A DNA stretch of 64,000 bases from Alistipes sp. (lineage in GTDB: Bacteria > Bacteroidota > Bacteroidia > Bacteroidales > Rikenellaceae), in contig JAGCMF010000037.1 in assembly GCA_017646625.1 (NCBI GenBank), positions 44,121 to 108,120 of the forward strand, read 5' to 3'. The first letter of the stretch is position 1. Every line of letters starts with the position of its first letter. The position numbers were made by a program, and so were the translations under genes. The notes beneath the pieces were generated by a model. That model made no database searches. It saw only the letters and a list, made by a program, of their open reading frames with translations, and was not told the DNA's origin. This document shows, piece by piece, positions 54,587-63,969 of the stretch.

Positions 54587-55348
54587 CTACTTCATGCGTA
54601 GACGTATCTCGGTGATTATCTTCTTTGTGTAGAGGGGGAAGTTACTATCCATAATCCAATTGTAGTAGCTGGGCTCCTTACGGAAGATATCCTCCACCTT
54701 CTCACCTCTATACTTACCGAAGGTGAATATCTCCTCCCCCTTATCGTTAAAGCCTATGCGGCCCGCGAAATCGGCAGTAGCACCATGTGTAGAGAACTCG
54801 GCGAGCTGCTCAACGCTATCTCCAATATCGCTATAACGGGCAATCTGCGCCTCGAGAACCTCGTATGTAGCCAACGTATCGGCCTCGGCAGAGTGTGCAT
54901 TCTCCAAATCCTTATCGCAGTAGAATTTGTAGGCAGCAACGAGTGTGCGCTGCTCCTTCTTATGAAAGATGTTCTGCACATCTATAAACTTACGCTTGCG
55001 GAAATCTACATCGACACCCGCACGCATAAACTCCTCGACCAACAATGGCAAGTCAAAGCGATTAGAGTTGAAACCACCGAAGTCGCAACCCTCAATGTAC
55101 TGTGCCAACGACTTTGCCAGCTGCTTGAATGTGGGCTCCCCAGCAACATCTGCATCGGAAATACCATGCACAGCTGTTGCCTCCTGTGGAATATGCATCT
55201 CTGGATTAACACGACGTGTCTTAACCTGCTTCGTGCCATCAGGAAACACCTTAACCATAGATATCTCAACAATACGGTCAGTGGCATTATCAACACCCGT
55301 AGTCTCGAGATCGAAGAATATTATTGGTCTTTTTAGTTTTAAGTTCAT
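54587..55348 (-). CDS. DnaQ-like 3'-5' exonuclease with C-terminal DUF3820-like extension
   Basis: 253 residues. DEDDh exonuclease domain (1-180): FFDLETTG (Asp13, Glu15), FGGFNSNRFDLPLL and HSAEADTLAT with the His-Asp pair. The tail (about 190-253: GRIGFNDKGEEIFTFGKYRGEKVEDIFRKEPSYYNWIMDSNF) resembles DUF3820, a small nucleic-acid-associated module. It sits downstream of dnaN, so a clamp-linked proofreading role is plausible but not proven. The 162-bp gap to dnaN holds one short open frame. Confidence 0.9.
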   Translation of the reverse strand: MNLKLKRPIIFFDLETTGVDNATDRIVEISMVKVFPDGTKQVKTRRVNPEMHIPQEATAVHGISDADVAGEPTFKQLAKSLAQYIEGCDFGGFNSNRFDLPLLVEEFMRAGVDVDFRKRKFIDVQNIFHKKEQRTLVAAYKFYCDKDLENAHSAEADTLATYEVLEAQIARYSDIGDSVEQLAEFSTHGATADFAGRIGFNDKGEEIFTFGKYRGEKVEDIFRKEPSYYNWIMDSNFPLYTKKIITEIRLRMK

Positions 55349-55352
55349 AGTA

Positions 55353-55505
55353 TCACTCTTTTCGGTATCCTCCGTTCAACATCACATCATGCGTGACATT
55401 ATAACACCATTTTCTGAATGGGCAAACAACCAAGCCCTTAAGACGATGGGCAGCACTCTGTAGGTACCACCCATGGTCAAGGATATAGGCTCTACCCTGC
55501 GCCAA
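55353..55505 (-). other. Unexplained open frame between dnaN and the exonuclease gene
   Basis: Fifty codons open from TTG 55505 to the TGA at 55353, in the 162-bp gap. The sequence would read AQGRAYILDHGWYLQSAAHR and continue. There is no ATG and no promoter; it may be chance or a remnant. I do not support it as a gene. Confidence 0.15.
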
Positions 55506-55510
55506 AAGGG

Positions 55511-56638
55511 TTATGCGTTGATCATCATAGGCATCAACAACATCAACACCTCTGCGGCGTGCTTGTCATCGTATACAGGCTTGAATACACCTGCACGTGT
55601 TGAGTCAGCAAGCTCAATCATGACGGTTGGAGTGTCGATGTTAGAGAGAATCTCAACAAGGAATGTTGACTTGAAGCCAATAGTCACAGGCTGACCATCG
55701 TAGCTACATGAGATAGTCTCATTTGCCGATACAGAGAAGTCGATATCCTGGGCTGCAAGGCTAATCTTATTAGCACCAATATCCATGCGAATAAGGTTTG
55801 TTGTAGGGTTAGAACATACCGCAACACGCTTGATACCGTTAACAAGGGCAACACGGTCAACAAGCACCTTATTGGGGTTAGCCGTAGGGATAACAGCATT
55901 GTAGTTTGGATAGTTACCCTCTATAAGACGGCACACGAACTTATGATTCTTCAAGTCGAAAGTCACATTCTTCGCATCGAAGGTGATACGAATAGGCTCC
56001 TCCTCCTTAAGAAGCACACCCTTGAGGAGGTTTGCAGGCTTCTTTGGCAGGATGAATGAGGCATTGAAGTCAACATCTGGGCACTCAACCATAGAACGCA
56101 CGAGCTTGTGAGCATCCGTAGCAACGAATGTGAGCTTACCCTCCTCAAAGTTGAAGTATACACCATTCATCACAGGACGTAGCTCATCATCTGCTGTGGC
56201 GAAGATAGTCTTGTTGATACCAGCGATAAGCATATCTACATCCATGAGTATCTCCTTATGCTCGGCACCGATAGTCTGCATCGCGGGGTAGCTCACAGCA
56301 CTCGCACCAGGGATAGAGAGTGAACCACTCGACCAGCGCACCTTAATCTCCCATGTAGTGTCGTTAACATCGAACTCCAAAGGCATCTCTGGGAACTCCT
56401 TAAGTGAGTCGAGCATGAGCTTTGCGGGAGCAGCGATGACACCCTCACGTTCTACAACATCAACCTTTAGGCGGCCGATAAGTGTAGTCTCGAGGTCGGA
56501 AGTTGTAACTGTGAGCTCCTCGCCACGAAGCTCGAGGAGGAAGTAGTCGAGGATAGGAAGTGTGTTCTTATTGCTGATGACCTTACCTGTTGTTGCGAGC
56601 AACGACAAAAGCGCTGAACTTGATACTGTAAATTTCAT
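55511..56638 (-). CDS. dnaN: DNA polymerase III beta subunit (sliding clamp)
   Basis: 375 residues from ATG 56638 (a frame 10 codons longer starts at 56668 and is unlikely, since MKFTVSSSALL is the conserved start). Three clamp domains are recognised: FTVSSSALLSLLATTGKVISNKNTLPILDYFLLE at the start, FVATDAHKLVRS, and the C-terminal MLLMPMMI, typical of Bacteroidota DnaN (compare LMPM...). Confers processivity on polymerase III. Not next to dnaA here. Confidence 0.96.
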   Translation of the reverse strand: MKFTVSSSALLSLLATTGKVISNKNTLPILDYFLLELRGEELTVTTSDLETTLIGRLKVDVVEREGVIAAPAKLMLDSLKEFPEMPLEFDVNDTTWEIKVRWSSGSLSIPGASAVSYPAMQTIGAEHKEILMDVDMLIAGINKTIFATADDELRPVMNGVYFNFEEGKLTFVATDAHKLVRSMVECPDVDFNASFILPKKPANLLKGVLLKEEEPIRITFDAKNVTFDLKNHKFVCRLIEGNYPNYNAVIPTANPNKVLVDRVALVNGIKRVAVCSNPTTNLIRMDIGANKISLAAQDIDFSVSANETISCSYDGQPVTIGFKSTFLVEILSNIDTPTVMIELADSTRAGVFKPVYDDKHAAEVLMLLMPMMINA

Positions 56639-56680
56639 AGTCTTTCTGTTTTTATTTATTTTATTCAATTTTTCTCCACA

Positions 56681-57556
56681 TTAGATTACTGCAAGCTTAT
56701 CAAGAGCAATCTCAATCATGCGACGCACGAAGGGTTTATAGTCGGTACATGCATCCTTTGCCACACGCTGCGCGATGATAGTACACATTGTTGCTGCACG
56801 ATGACCCATAAGAGAGGCAAGACCCGCAAGTGCCGAGCCCTCCATCTCGAAGTTAGTGATGCGACGACCCTCAAAGTTGAAACTCTCAATCTTCTCATTG
56901 AGGGTTACATCATGAGGACGCAAGCGCACCCAGCGACCCTGTGGCGCATAGAATCCAGGCGCCGCAATTGTGATACCCTCCTTGGTTACATCCTTGAAGT
57001 GCTCGAAGAGCTCCGCATGAGCATTCACAAAGTATGGAGCTGGGAGCTTTGAGTACCAATTAGTGTGCTCCACAAAGGCACTCTCCAGCGCCAAGTCACA
57101 AACATCATCACGACCCTCATAGTACGATAGCAGACCATCGAAGCCTAACGACGTACGCGAGAAGATGACATCGCCAAACTCTATGTCGCGCTGTATGGCA
57201 CCCGATGTGCCGAGGCGCACCAAAGTGAGCTGACGGAACTCTTCCTTAACCTGGCGTGTTGCAAAGTCTATGTTGGCCAAGGCATCAAGCTCGGTAACAC
57301 AGATGTCAATATTTCCGATGCCAATACCCGTTGATAGCACTGTCATGCGACGGCCCTTATATCTACCTGTTACGGTCTTAAACTCACGGTTTGAGACCTC
57401 ACACTCTACATCATCAAAATACTCCGCTATCATAGCCACACGGCCTGGATCGCCAACCAGAATAACGATATCAGCGAGTTGCTCGGGCTTAAGGTGAAGG
57501 TGGAAAATTGATCCATCACCATTGATTATCAATTCAGAAGATGGTATCGTTCTCAT
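56681..57556 (-). CDS. Nucleoside phosphorylase (uridine phosphorylase-like)
   Basis: 291 residues from ATG 57556; a TTG 4 codons earlier is less likely. PNP/UDP family fold with VILVGDPGRVAMIAEYF (phosphate loop), STGIGIGNIDICVTEL, LVRLGTSGAIQ, and FEMEGSALAGLASLMGHRAATMCTII (ribose/base site Glu). Cleaves a nucleoside with phosphate; uridine is the best guess among the family. Lies 43 bp upstream of dnaN, same strand. Confidence 0.9.
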   Translation of the reverse strand: MRTIPSSELIINGDGSIFHLHLKPEQLADIVILVGDPGRVAMIAEYFDDVECEVSNREFKTVTGRYKGRRMTVLSTGIGIGNIDICVTELDALANIDFATRQVKEEFRQLTLVRLGTSGAIQRDIEFGDVIFSRTSLGFDGLLSYYEGRDDVCDLALESAFVEHTNWYSKLPAPYFVNAHAELFEHFKDVTKEGITIAAPGFYAPQGRWVRLRPHDVTLNEKIESFNFEGRRITNFEMEGSALAGLASLMGHRAATMCTIIAQRVAKDACTDYKPFVRRMIEIALDKLAVI

Positions 57557-57607
57557 ATATTTTGACAATTTATATACAATTTATTTTTAATATTCGTGTA
57601 AAAATAA

Positions 57608-57615
57608 TAATTTTG
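57608..57615 (+). promoter_or_regulatory. -7 box of the glmM-type gene
   Basis: TAATTTTG, 61 bp before ATG 57677. Confidence 0.45.
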
Positions 57616-57676
57616 TGAGAAATAACAAAACTTTTACATCGTTTTTTAAGTAACAACATAAAATTTAGATAGAGTA

Positions 57677-59068
57677 ATGACGCTTATAAAATCTATTTCA
57701 GGCATCCGCGGCACCATAGGTGGTCGCCCTGCAGATAACCTCACACCCATAGATGTTGTTAAATTCACAACAGCATATACACGTCTTATCAAAGATAAGA
57801 ATCCCGATAAACGCATCACAATAGTTGTGGGTCGTGATGCCCGCATATCAGGCTCTATGGTCGACTCACTTGTCGAGGGAACACTCCTCGGCTGCGGCGT
57901 TGACGTAATAAATGTTGGGCTTTGCACAACACCTGGCACGGAGATGGCCGTGATAACACATAAGGCCGACGGTGGCATCATCATCACTGCATCCCACAAC
58001 CCACGACAATGGAATGCCCTTAAGCTCCTAAATGAACGTGGTGAGTTCCTCGATGACAAAGAGGGTAAGCTCGTACTCGAGATGGCTGAAGATGAGATGT
58101 GGCACTACCCCACAATCGACAACATAGGCAAGGTCATTCTTCGTGAGGACTTCAATGCCAAGCACATAGAGCAGGTACTCGCACTTCCTCTTGTCGACGT
58201 GGAGGCTGTACGCAAGCGTAAATTTAAGGTTGTGGTAGACGCCGTAAACTCCGTCGGCGGCATTGTGATACCAGAGCTACTGCGCCAGCTCGGTTGCGAG
58301 GTTGTTGAGCTCAACTGCGAGCCTACAGGCGAGTTTGCACACAACCCCGAGCCACTACCAGAGAACCTAACAGCCATCTCGGAGGTTATACGTAAGGAGG
58401 GTGCCGACCTCGGCGTAGTTGTTGACCCTGACGTAGACCGTCTTGCCTTCGTAATGGAGAATGGCGAGATGTTTGTCGAGGAGTATACTCTCGTTGCGGT
58501 AGCGGACTATGTCCTTCGTCACACAAAGGGTAACACAGTCTCTAACCTATCGTCATCACGCGCCTTGAGTGACATCACAGCACGCTACGAGGGTTGCACA
58601 TACAACGCTGCGGCCGTGGGCGAGGTAAACGTCGTTAAGAAGATGAAGGATACAGGGGCTGTTATAGGCGGCGAGGGTAACGGTGGTGTCATCTATCCAG
58701 AACTACACTACGGCCGCGATGCTCTTGTTGGCGTTGCTCTCTTTTTGACCTATTTTGCAGGTCTCGATATGACCATGTCAGAGCTACGTAAGTCGTACCC
58801 CGCATACTACGCATCAAAGAACAAGATTGAGCTTACGCCAGAGATAGATGTTGACAAGATTCTTGCAACCATAAAGGAAAGATACTCAAGCGAAAAGGTG
58901 AATGACATAGATGGTGTGAAGATTGACTTTGCAGAGAACTGGGTACACCTACGCAAGTCTAACACAGAGCCAATAATACGTATCTACACCGAGGCTAAAA
59001 CCATGGAGGAAGCAGACACATTGGCGAAGCGCTTCATTTCCGAAATAGAACAAATTTACAAAGCATAA
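57677..59068 (+). CDS. Phosphohexomutase, phosphoglucosamine mutase (GlmM) type
   Basis: 463 residues, alpha-D-phosphohexomutase superfamily. Motifs: SGIRGTIGG at the N-terminus, catalytic phosphoserine Ser106 in TASHNPRQWNALK, metal loop DPDVDRLA, GEGNGGVIYPELHYGRDA sugar loop, and RKSNTEPIIRIYTEA phosphate loop. GlmM makes glucosamine-1-P for UDP-GlcNAc; PMM/PGM activity is possible in this branch, so no symbol is given. Followed 21 bp later by an M20 peptidase. Confidence 0.93.
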   Translation: MTLIKSISGIRGTIGGRPADNLTPIDVVKFTTAYTRLIKDKNPDKRITIVVGRDARISGSMVDSLVEGTLLGCGVDVINVGLCTTPGTEMAVITHKADGGIIITASHNPRQWNALKLLNERGEFLDDKEGKLVLEMAEDEMWHYPTIDNIGKVILREDFNAKHIEQVLALPLVDVEAVRKRKFKVVVDAVNSVGGIVIPELLRQLGCEVVELNCEPTGEFAHNPEPLPENLTAISEVIRKEGADLGVVVDPDVDRLAFVMENGEMFVEEYTLVAVADYVLRHTKGNTVSNLSSSRALSDITARYEGCTYNAAAVGEVNVVKKMKDTGAVIGGEGNGGVIYPELHYGRDALVGVALFLTYFAGLDMTMSELRKSYPAYYASKNKIELTPEIDVDKILATIKERYSSEKVNDIDGVKIDFAENWVHLRKSNTEPIIRIYTEAKTMEEADTLAKRFISEIEQIYKA

Positions 59069-59089
59069 TTAACCTTAAAACATATAACC

Positions 59090-60460
59090 ATGAAACTTGC
59101 AAACGACTACATCAAGCAGAACAGAGAACGCTTCTTGGAGGAGCTTTTCGACCTACTTCGTATACCATCAATCAGTGCGCAGCCATCACTCCACAAACAG
59201 GATATGGTACGCTGTGCAGAGTGGCTCGCAGCATCACTCGTTAAGGCGGGTGCCGACCGTGCTGAGGTGATGCCAACAGAGGGCAACCCTGTGGTTTATG
59301 CCGAGAAGATAATCGACCCAAAGGCAAAGACAGTCCTTGTATATGGCCACTACGACGTGATGCCCGAGGATCCTATCGATGAGTGGAAGACAAACCCATT
59401 CGAGCCAGAGATTAAGGATGGCCGCATATGGTGCCGTGGCGCTGACGACGACAAGGGTCAGCTATTCATGCACGCCAAGGCTTTCGAGGCGATGGTCGCT
59501 ACAGACACCCTTCCATGTAACGTTAAGTTCATGCTTGAGGGCGAGGAGGAGATTGGTTCACCAAGCCTCTACAAGTTCTGCGCAGAGAATAAGAAGCTCC
59601 TTAAGGCCGATATCATCCTCGTATCTGACACATCAATGATTGGCCTCGATACTCCTACAATCACAGCAGGTCTACGTGGTCTCACATACATGCAGGTGGA
59701 GGTTACTGGCCCAGATAAGGATTTGCACTCTGGACTCTTTGGTGGTGCTGTTGCCAACCCCGCAAACGTACTTGCAAAGCTCGTTGCATCACTCACTGAC
59801 GAGTTCGGCCGTGTGACAATACCTGGCTTCTATGACGACGTGCGTATACTCACAGATGCTGAACGTAAGGCTCTTAACAAGGCTCCCTTCTCACTCGATG
59901 AGTATAAGAAGGCTCTCGACCTTGGCGACGTGGCGGGCGAAATAGACTACACAACAATGGAACGTACAGGCATACGTCCATCACTCGATGTAAATGGCAT
60001 ATGGAGTGGCTATACAGGCGAGGGTACAAAGACCGTAATCCCATCAAAGGCATACGCAAAGATATCTATGCGTCTTGTGCCTAACCAGGACTTCAAGAAG
60101 ATTGCGAAACTCTTTGAGAAGCACTTCCGCCGCATAGCGCCAAAGAGTGTTAAGGTGAACGTAGAGTTCTTGCATGGTGGTGCTCCATACGTATCTCCTA
60201 CCGACCTACCAGCATATAAGGCTGCAGAGAAGGCTGTGGAGACAACATTCGGCATCAAGCCACTCCCATTCTACTCTGGCGGTTCAATTCCTATCATCTC
60301 GGGCTTCGAGAACATCCTCGGCATCAAGTCGATACTCCTCGGTTTTGGTCTATCGAAGGATGCCATCCACTCTCCTAACGAGAGCTATGGTCTCGACCAG
60401 TTCGACAAGGGTCTTGAGACTCTGCCATACTTCTACAAGTATTTCGCAGAGATGAAGTAA
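59090..60460 (+). CDS. M20-family metallodipeptidase
   Basis: 456 residues. Zinc-peptidase motifs: VYGHYDVMP (His, Asp), CRGADDDKGQ (bridging Asp), LEGEEEIGSPSL (catalytic Glu pair) and a dimerisation domain (about 210-370). The PITWxxxx-like tail FSGGSIPIISGFENILGIKSILLGFGL and HSPNESYGLDQF carries the last His ligand. Cytoplasmic; hydrolyses dipeptides (PepV/CNDP type). Terminator directly after. Confidence 0.93.
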   Translation: MKLANDYIKQNRERFLEELFDLLRIPSISAQPSLHKQDMVRCAEWLAASLVKAGADRAEVMPTEGNPVVYAEKIIDPKAKTVLVYGHYDVMPEDPIDEWKTNPFEPEIKDGRIWCRGADDDKGQLFMHAKAFEAMVATDTLPCNVKFMLEGEEEIGSPSLYKFCAENKKLLKADIILVSDTSMIGLDTPTITAGLRGLTYMQVEVTGPDKDLHSGLFGGAVANPANVLAKLVASLTDEFGRVTIPGFYDDVRILTDAERKALNKAPFSLDEYKKALDLGDVAGEIDYTTMERTGIRPSLDVNGIWSGYTGEGTKTVIPSKAYAKISMRLVPNQDFKKIAKLFEKHFRRIAPKSVKVNVEFLHGGAPYVSPTDLPAYKAAEKAVETTFGIKPLPFYSGGSIPIISGFENILGIKSILLGFGLSKDAIHSPNESYGLDQFDKGLETLPYFYKYFAEMK

Positions 60461-60479
60461 TTGAGATAAATTAATGCGT

Positions 60480-60522
60480 AATGCCCCTAAAGGCTCACAG
60501 CTCTTTAGGGGCATTATTTAAA
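60480..60522 (+). terminator. Terminator after the M20 peptidase gene
   Basis: AATGCCCCTAAAG (60480-60492) pairs perfectly with CTTTAGGGGCATT (60503-60515), followed by ATTTAAAT. Confidence 0.9.
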
Positions 60523-60531
60523 TAGCAGTAC

Positions 60532-62394
60532 ATGAAACTCATAACCACCATTTCCACTCTTCTATTGTTAGTTGGCTGCACGCATACGCGCGAGGTGCTG
60601 TATACCAAGTATGCTGCGTTTCCAGAGGATGCTACAACAGAGCAGAAGATAGATATTGCAGCACGTGTTGTGCCTACAGATGAACAACTTGCATGGCAAC
60701 AACTCGAGCTTACAGCCTTCATACACTTCGGCATGAACACATTCACCGATAGCGAATGGGGCAATGGCCGCGAGACTCCTACCCTCTTTAACCCCACAGC
60801 TTTAGACTGCGAGCAATGGGTGCATACACTGCAGAAGGGAGGATTTAAGATGGTGATACTCACAGCCAAGCACCACGATGGCTTCTGTCTGTGGCAGACA
60901 GAGACTACAGACCACTCCGTGGCAAGCTCACCATGGCGCGATGGTAAGGGTGATGTCGTACGCGAGTTAAGCGACGCATGTCATAAGCACGGCATGAAAT
61001 TCGGCGTATACCTATCTCCGTGGGATAGAAATGCGGAGTGCTACGGCGACTCACCTGCTTACAATGAGTTTTTCATAGCGCAACTAACAGAGCTCCTCAC
61101 CAACTACGGCAGAGTTGACGAGGTGTGGTTTGATGGTGCCTGTGGTGAAGGACCTAACGGAAAACAACAGGTATACGACTGGGAGAGCATACTCGCAACC
61201 ATAGAGCATCTACAACCCCATGCCGTAACTGCAATCATGGGTGATGATGTGCGCTGGGTGGGCAATGAAGGTGGGCGCGGCAGAACGACAGAGTGGAGTG
61301 CCACACCATTCACCCCACAATCATATAGCCTTGGTCGAGCAACAAATTCTAAACTCGGCATTGAGGAGATGTCTACAGATTTAGGCAGCAGAGAGCTTGT
61401 AGCAAGGGCCGAGGGCATATACTGGTATCCTTCGGAAGTAGATGTGTCAATACGCCCAGGATGGTTCTATCATGCCTCTCAAGATGACGAGGTACGTTCC
61501 ATTGCCAACCTCGTAGATATATATTTCAACTCCGTAGGCCGTAACTCTGTCCTCCTGCTAAACATACCACCAGATAGGCGCGGCCTAATACACGAGATAG
61601 ACGCAGCATGCATAGAGGCACTACATAACTACATCACAACAACATTTGCCAATAACTTTATAGATGGGAAAGTGAGAGAGTGGCACGCCTCGGAGGGAGA
61701 AAGCATAGAGCTCAAGATAAAGAGAGGCTCTATAATCAATACCGTGCAACTATCAGAGGATATAACACGAGGACAGCGTGTCGAGCACTTCACCATTGAG
61801 GCATATACAAATGGTAGATGGCAGCACCTGACCGAGGGCACAACAATTGGATATAAGCGACTACTACGCTTCTCTGATTGTCGTGCAGAACGTGTAAGAA
61901 TAACAATAAAGAGTTGTCGTTCTACAGCACATATTAATAATATAGGTGCATACTATGCGCCACATTTAGAGGATGATGGTCGTAGTGTTATAGTAAGCGA
62001 CCTCTCTAACGAAGGATGGCAGACTATGGATGATGATGCATACACCGCCATAGATGGAGATGTAGAGACTGCGTGGCGTAGCGAGGGTATCACACCTCTA
62101 ACTATCGACCTTGGAGCAATGACCGATATCGCAGGCTTCTGCTACGTTCCTCCAACAGACGATCCAACGGGAACTATATATCTATATAATCTCTACGTAA
62201 GTAAGGATGGTAACGAGTGGCAAGAGTGCATATCAAACGGGGAATTTAGCAATATAAAAAATAACCCTATACCCTACTATGTTAACTTTGGCACAACCTA
62301 CTCGGCACGCTACCTTCGTATAGTGCCACTCTATGAGATAGATGGAAAGTCTGCCACGGCAATATGCGAATTGGGCATCCTTCTTCCAAGATAA
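60532..62394 (+). CDS. GH29 alpha-L-fucosidase lipoprotein with C-terminal F5/8-type domain
   Basis: 620 residues. Lipobox LVGC (Cys16), GH29 catalytic TIM barrel (about 40-345) with FIHFGMNTFTDSEWGNG, ILTAKHHDGFCLW, and nucleophile Asp201 in EVWFDGACGEG. A linker beta domain and an F5/8 type C (discoidin/CBM32-like) domain follow (about 470-620; IDGDVETAWRSEG, then LTIDLG). Releases alpha-L-fucose from host glycans; the GNG motif at 77 and overall pattern may suggest the alpha-1,3/4 (GH29-B) type but I cannot confirm. No sugar-uptake genes are adjacent. Confidence 0.92.
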   Translation: MKLITTISTLLLLVGCTHTREVLYTKYAAFPEDATTEQKIDIAARVVPTDEQLAWQQLELTAFIHFGMNTFTDSEWGNGRETPTLFNPTALDCEQWVHTLQKGGFKMVILTAKHHDGFCLWQTETTDHSVASSPWRDGKGDVVRELSDACHKHGMKFGVYLSPWDRNAECYGDSPAYNEFFIAQLTELLTNYGRVDEVWFDGACGEGPNGKQQVYDWESILATIEHLQPHAVTAIMGDDVRWVGNEGGRGRTTEWSATPFTPQSYSLGRATNSKLGIEEMSTDLGSRELVARAEGIYWYPSEVDVSIRPGWFYHASQDDEVRSIANLVDIYFNSVGRNSVLLLNIPPDRRGLIHEIDAACIEALHNYITTTFANNFIDGKVREWHASEGESIELKIKRGSIINTVQLSEDITRGQRVEHFTIEAYTNGRWQHLTEGTTIGYKRLLRFSDCRAERVRITIKSCRSTAHINNIGAYYAPHLEDDGRSVIVSDLSNEGWQTMDDDAYTAIDGDVETAWRSEGITPLTIDLGAMTDIAGFCYVPPTDDPTGTIYLYNLYVSKDGNEWQECISNGEFSNIKNNPIPYYVNFGTTYSARYLRIVPLYEIDGKSATAICELGILLPR

Positions 62395-62459
62395 TGGAGC
62401 CAATAAATAACGGTTACAACAAAACTATATAGTGAGGTAAGAAGTAATACTCAAAATAA

Positions 62460-62493
62460 AAATGGTGCGTGTGGAGTTCTACACGCACCATTT
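62460..62493. terminator. Bidirectional terminator between fucosidase and lipocalin-like gene
   Basis: AAATGGTGCGTGT (62460-62472) pairs perfectly with ACACGCACCATTT (62481-62493) between convergent genes. Confidence 0.85.
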
Positions 62494-62512
62494 GTGTTGT
62501 ATTATTAACCGC

Positions 62513-63766
62513 CTACTTGCGTGCCTTAAATACGAAACTTACATTGATACTCTCAATACGTGCCTCCATATCTGTATATACCTTCTCTACAGCAGTAGCG
62601 TCTGTTACGTCAAGTTTACCCTCTGCAATCAAATCAGGAATCATCAAGTTAGCAAAGTAGTTTACGAACGAATCTGTTGGCATATACATATGCAACTGTG
62701 TATTATCCTTGTCCTGGAACATATACATCTCCACCTTACGGCAAATAGGGCTTACAGCACTCATGTCAAGCGTAACCTTGTTGCCATCTACAGTGACAGG
62801 GGTTACAACTTCCACATCCTGACCATTAGGGCGGAATGTATGCTTAATTGAGTTACCATTTAGCTCTACAAGGTAGAGGTCTGCACCAAATACTATATCA
62901 AAGTCTGCAGCTCCAATGTTTGCCATATTAAAAGTGTGACCCAACATCGAGACATCCTCATCCTTACCCTTTGCGTTGGTAACATAGGCCGTATTATAAG
63001 CATATACCTTACCATCAAAGTTAAGTGACTGCTTTACGCGAACGAAGGATGCTGTTGAATATATAACATCTCCATTATTAAATGCCACATATGACTTTTC
63101 TGTCAAGATATCACCCAACGATGTTCCATCTGGTGTATAGGTCAATAGACTTGCAAGATATGGAGTTTTACCCTCTGTAACATTCTGCTTTGGGAGCATC
63201 ATGAACAAAAGGTCACCAATAACTTTATAATCAGACTCCACACCTACAAGGTCTTTATCAACAAATGCAGAAGTTTGCGTTGTCAAAGTCATTTTACCAT
63301 TTTCAGTAAAAGTCTTAATACCCATATCATTCTCTACTCCAGGCAGACCATCATTGCATACCCACATACCTACAATCTCATCTGCGAGGTCATTCTCGCA
63401 ATAACGATAAGTGTAACAGATATCAAACTCTTCATCCCAAACCATAGTGAAAGATTCGCCAGCAGTCATCTCAAAGCGACCTTCCCACTCATCGCCATTG
63501 TCGAGTTTGTAAATCATCTTGTTGTTCTTCACCTGGATAGTACCTGTTGTCTCAAAGAACTCGCCATCTACTACACCAGTTACCTCTACCGAGCCATCAG
63601 CCTTGATAACCAAAGCCTCTGCATAATCCATATCCAAGCAAGTCCAAGTACCAACAAGTTCCTGGGTGTAATCGTGCTCGATAAATTCGTGACCGCAGTC
63701 GGCCTCCTTGTTACAAGCGGTGAAGAGCACACCCACCGCTGCAAACATAAGTAATAGTTTTTTCAT
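62513..63766 (-). CDS. Lipoprotein with two lipocalin-like modules
   Basis: 417 residues. Lipobox FTACN (Cys18), then two modules each starting with a lipocalin-like ELVGTWTCLDMD / EIVGMWVCNDG motif (about 36 and 133) followed by strand-rich sequence (ITVYxxG/MTLTTQ, YKVIGD). Such repeats bind small hydrophobic ligands or sit in the outer-membrane surface layer; family members in Bacteroidales are mostly uncharacterised. No catalytic residues seen. Monocistronic, leftward. Confidence 0.8.
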   Translation of the reverse strand: MKKLLLMFAAVGVLFTACNKEADCGHEFIEHDYTQELVGTWTCLDMDYAEALVIKADGSVEVTGVVDGEFFETTGTIQVKNNKMIYKLDNGDEWEGRFEMTAGESFTMVWDEEFDICYTYRYCENDLADEIVGMWVCNDGLPGVENDMGIKTFTENGKMTLTTQTSAFVDKDLVGVESDYKVIGDLLFMMLPKQNVTEGKTPYLASLLTYTPDGTSLGDILTEKSYVAFNNGDVIYSTASFVRVKQSLNFDGKVYAYNTAYVTNAKGKDEDVSMLGHTFNMANIGAADFDIVFGADLYLVELNGNSIKHTFRPNGQDVEVVTPVTVDGNKVTLDMSAVSPICRKVEMYMFQDKDNTQLHMYMPTDSFVNYFANLMIPDLIAEGKLDVTDATAVEKVYTDMEARIESINVSFVFKARK

Positions 63767-63812
63767 AATTGTTGTTTTTAATTGTTTATAATAAAGTAAA
63801 AGTTTTTGTTTG

Positions 63813-63900
63813 TTTTAGTGAGTTTAGTGAGTTTAATGAATTTAGTGGTTGACGCAATAGCTAAACTCGCTATATTCCCTAATCTCCTTAAATTCCCTAT
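63813..63900. repeat. Degenerate TTTAGTGAG repeats with inverted counterpart
   Basis: Four near-copies of the 9-mer TTTAGTGAG run through 63813-63848. About 30-50 bp on, CTAAACTCGCTA and CTTAAATTCCCTA read as the inverted form. Nothing else is recognisable in 63767-63930. Confidence 0.45.
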
Positions 63901-63919
63901 CTCTTGCGTACGTTTTTCA

Positions 63920-63969
63920 GTTAAAACAAAATATCGGCACTACTGCCTATGATAAGCAGTAATGCCGAT
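63920..63969 (-). terminator. Terminator for a leftward gene beyond the window
   Basis: TATCGGCACTACTGC (63931-63945) pairs with GCAGTAATGCCGATA (63955-63969), one mismatch; on the minus strand TTTTGTTTTAA follows, so it would end a gene lying right of 64000. Confidence 0.7.
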
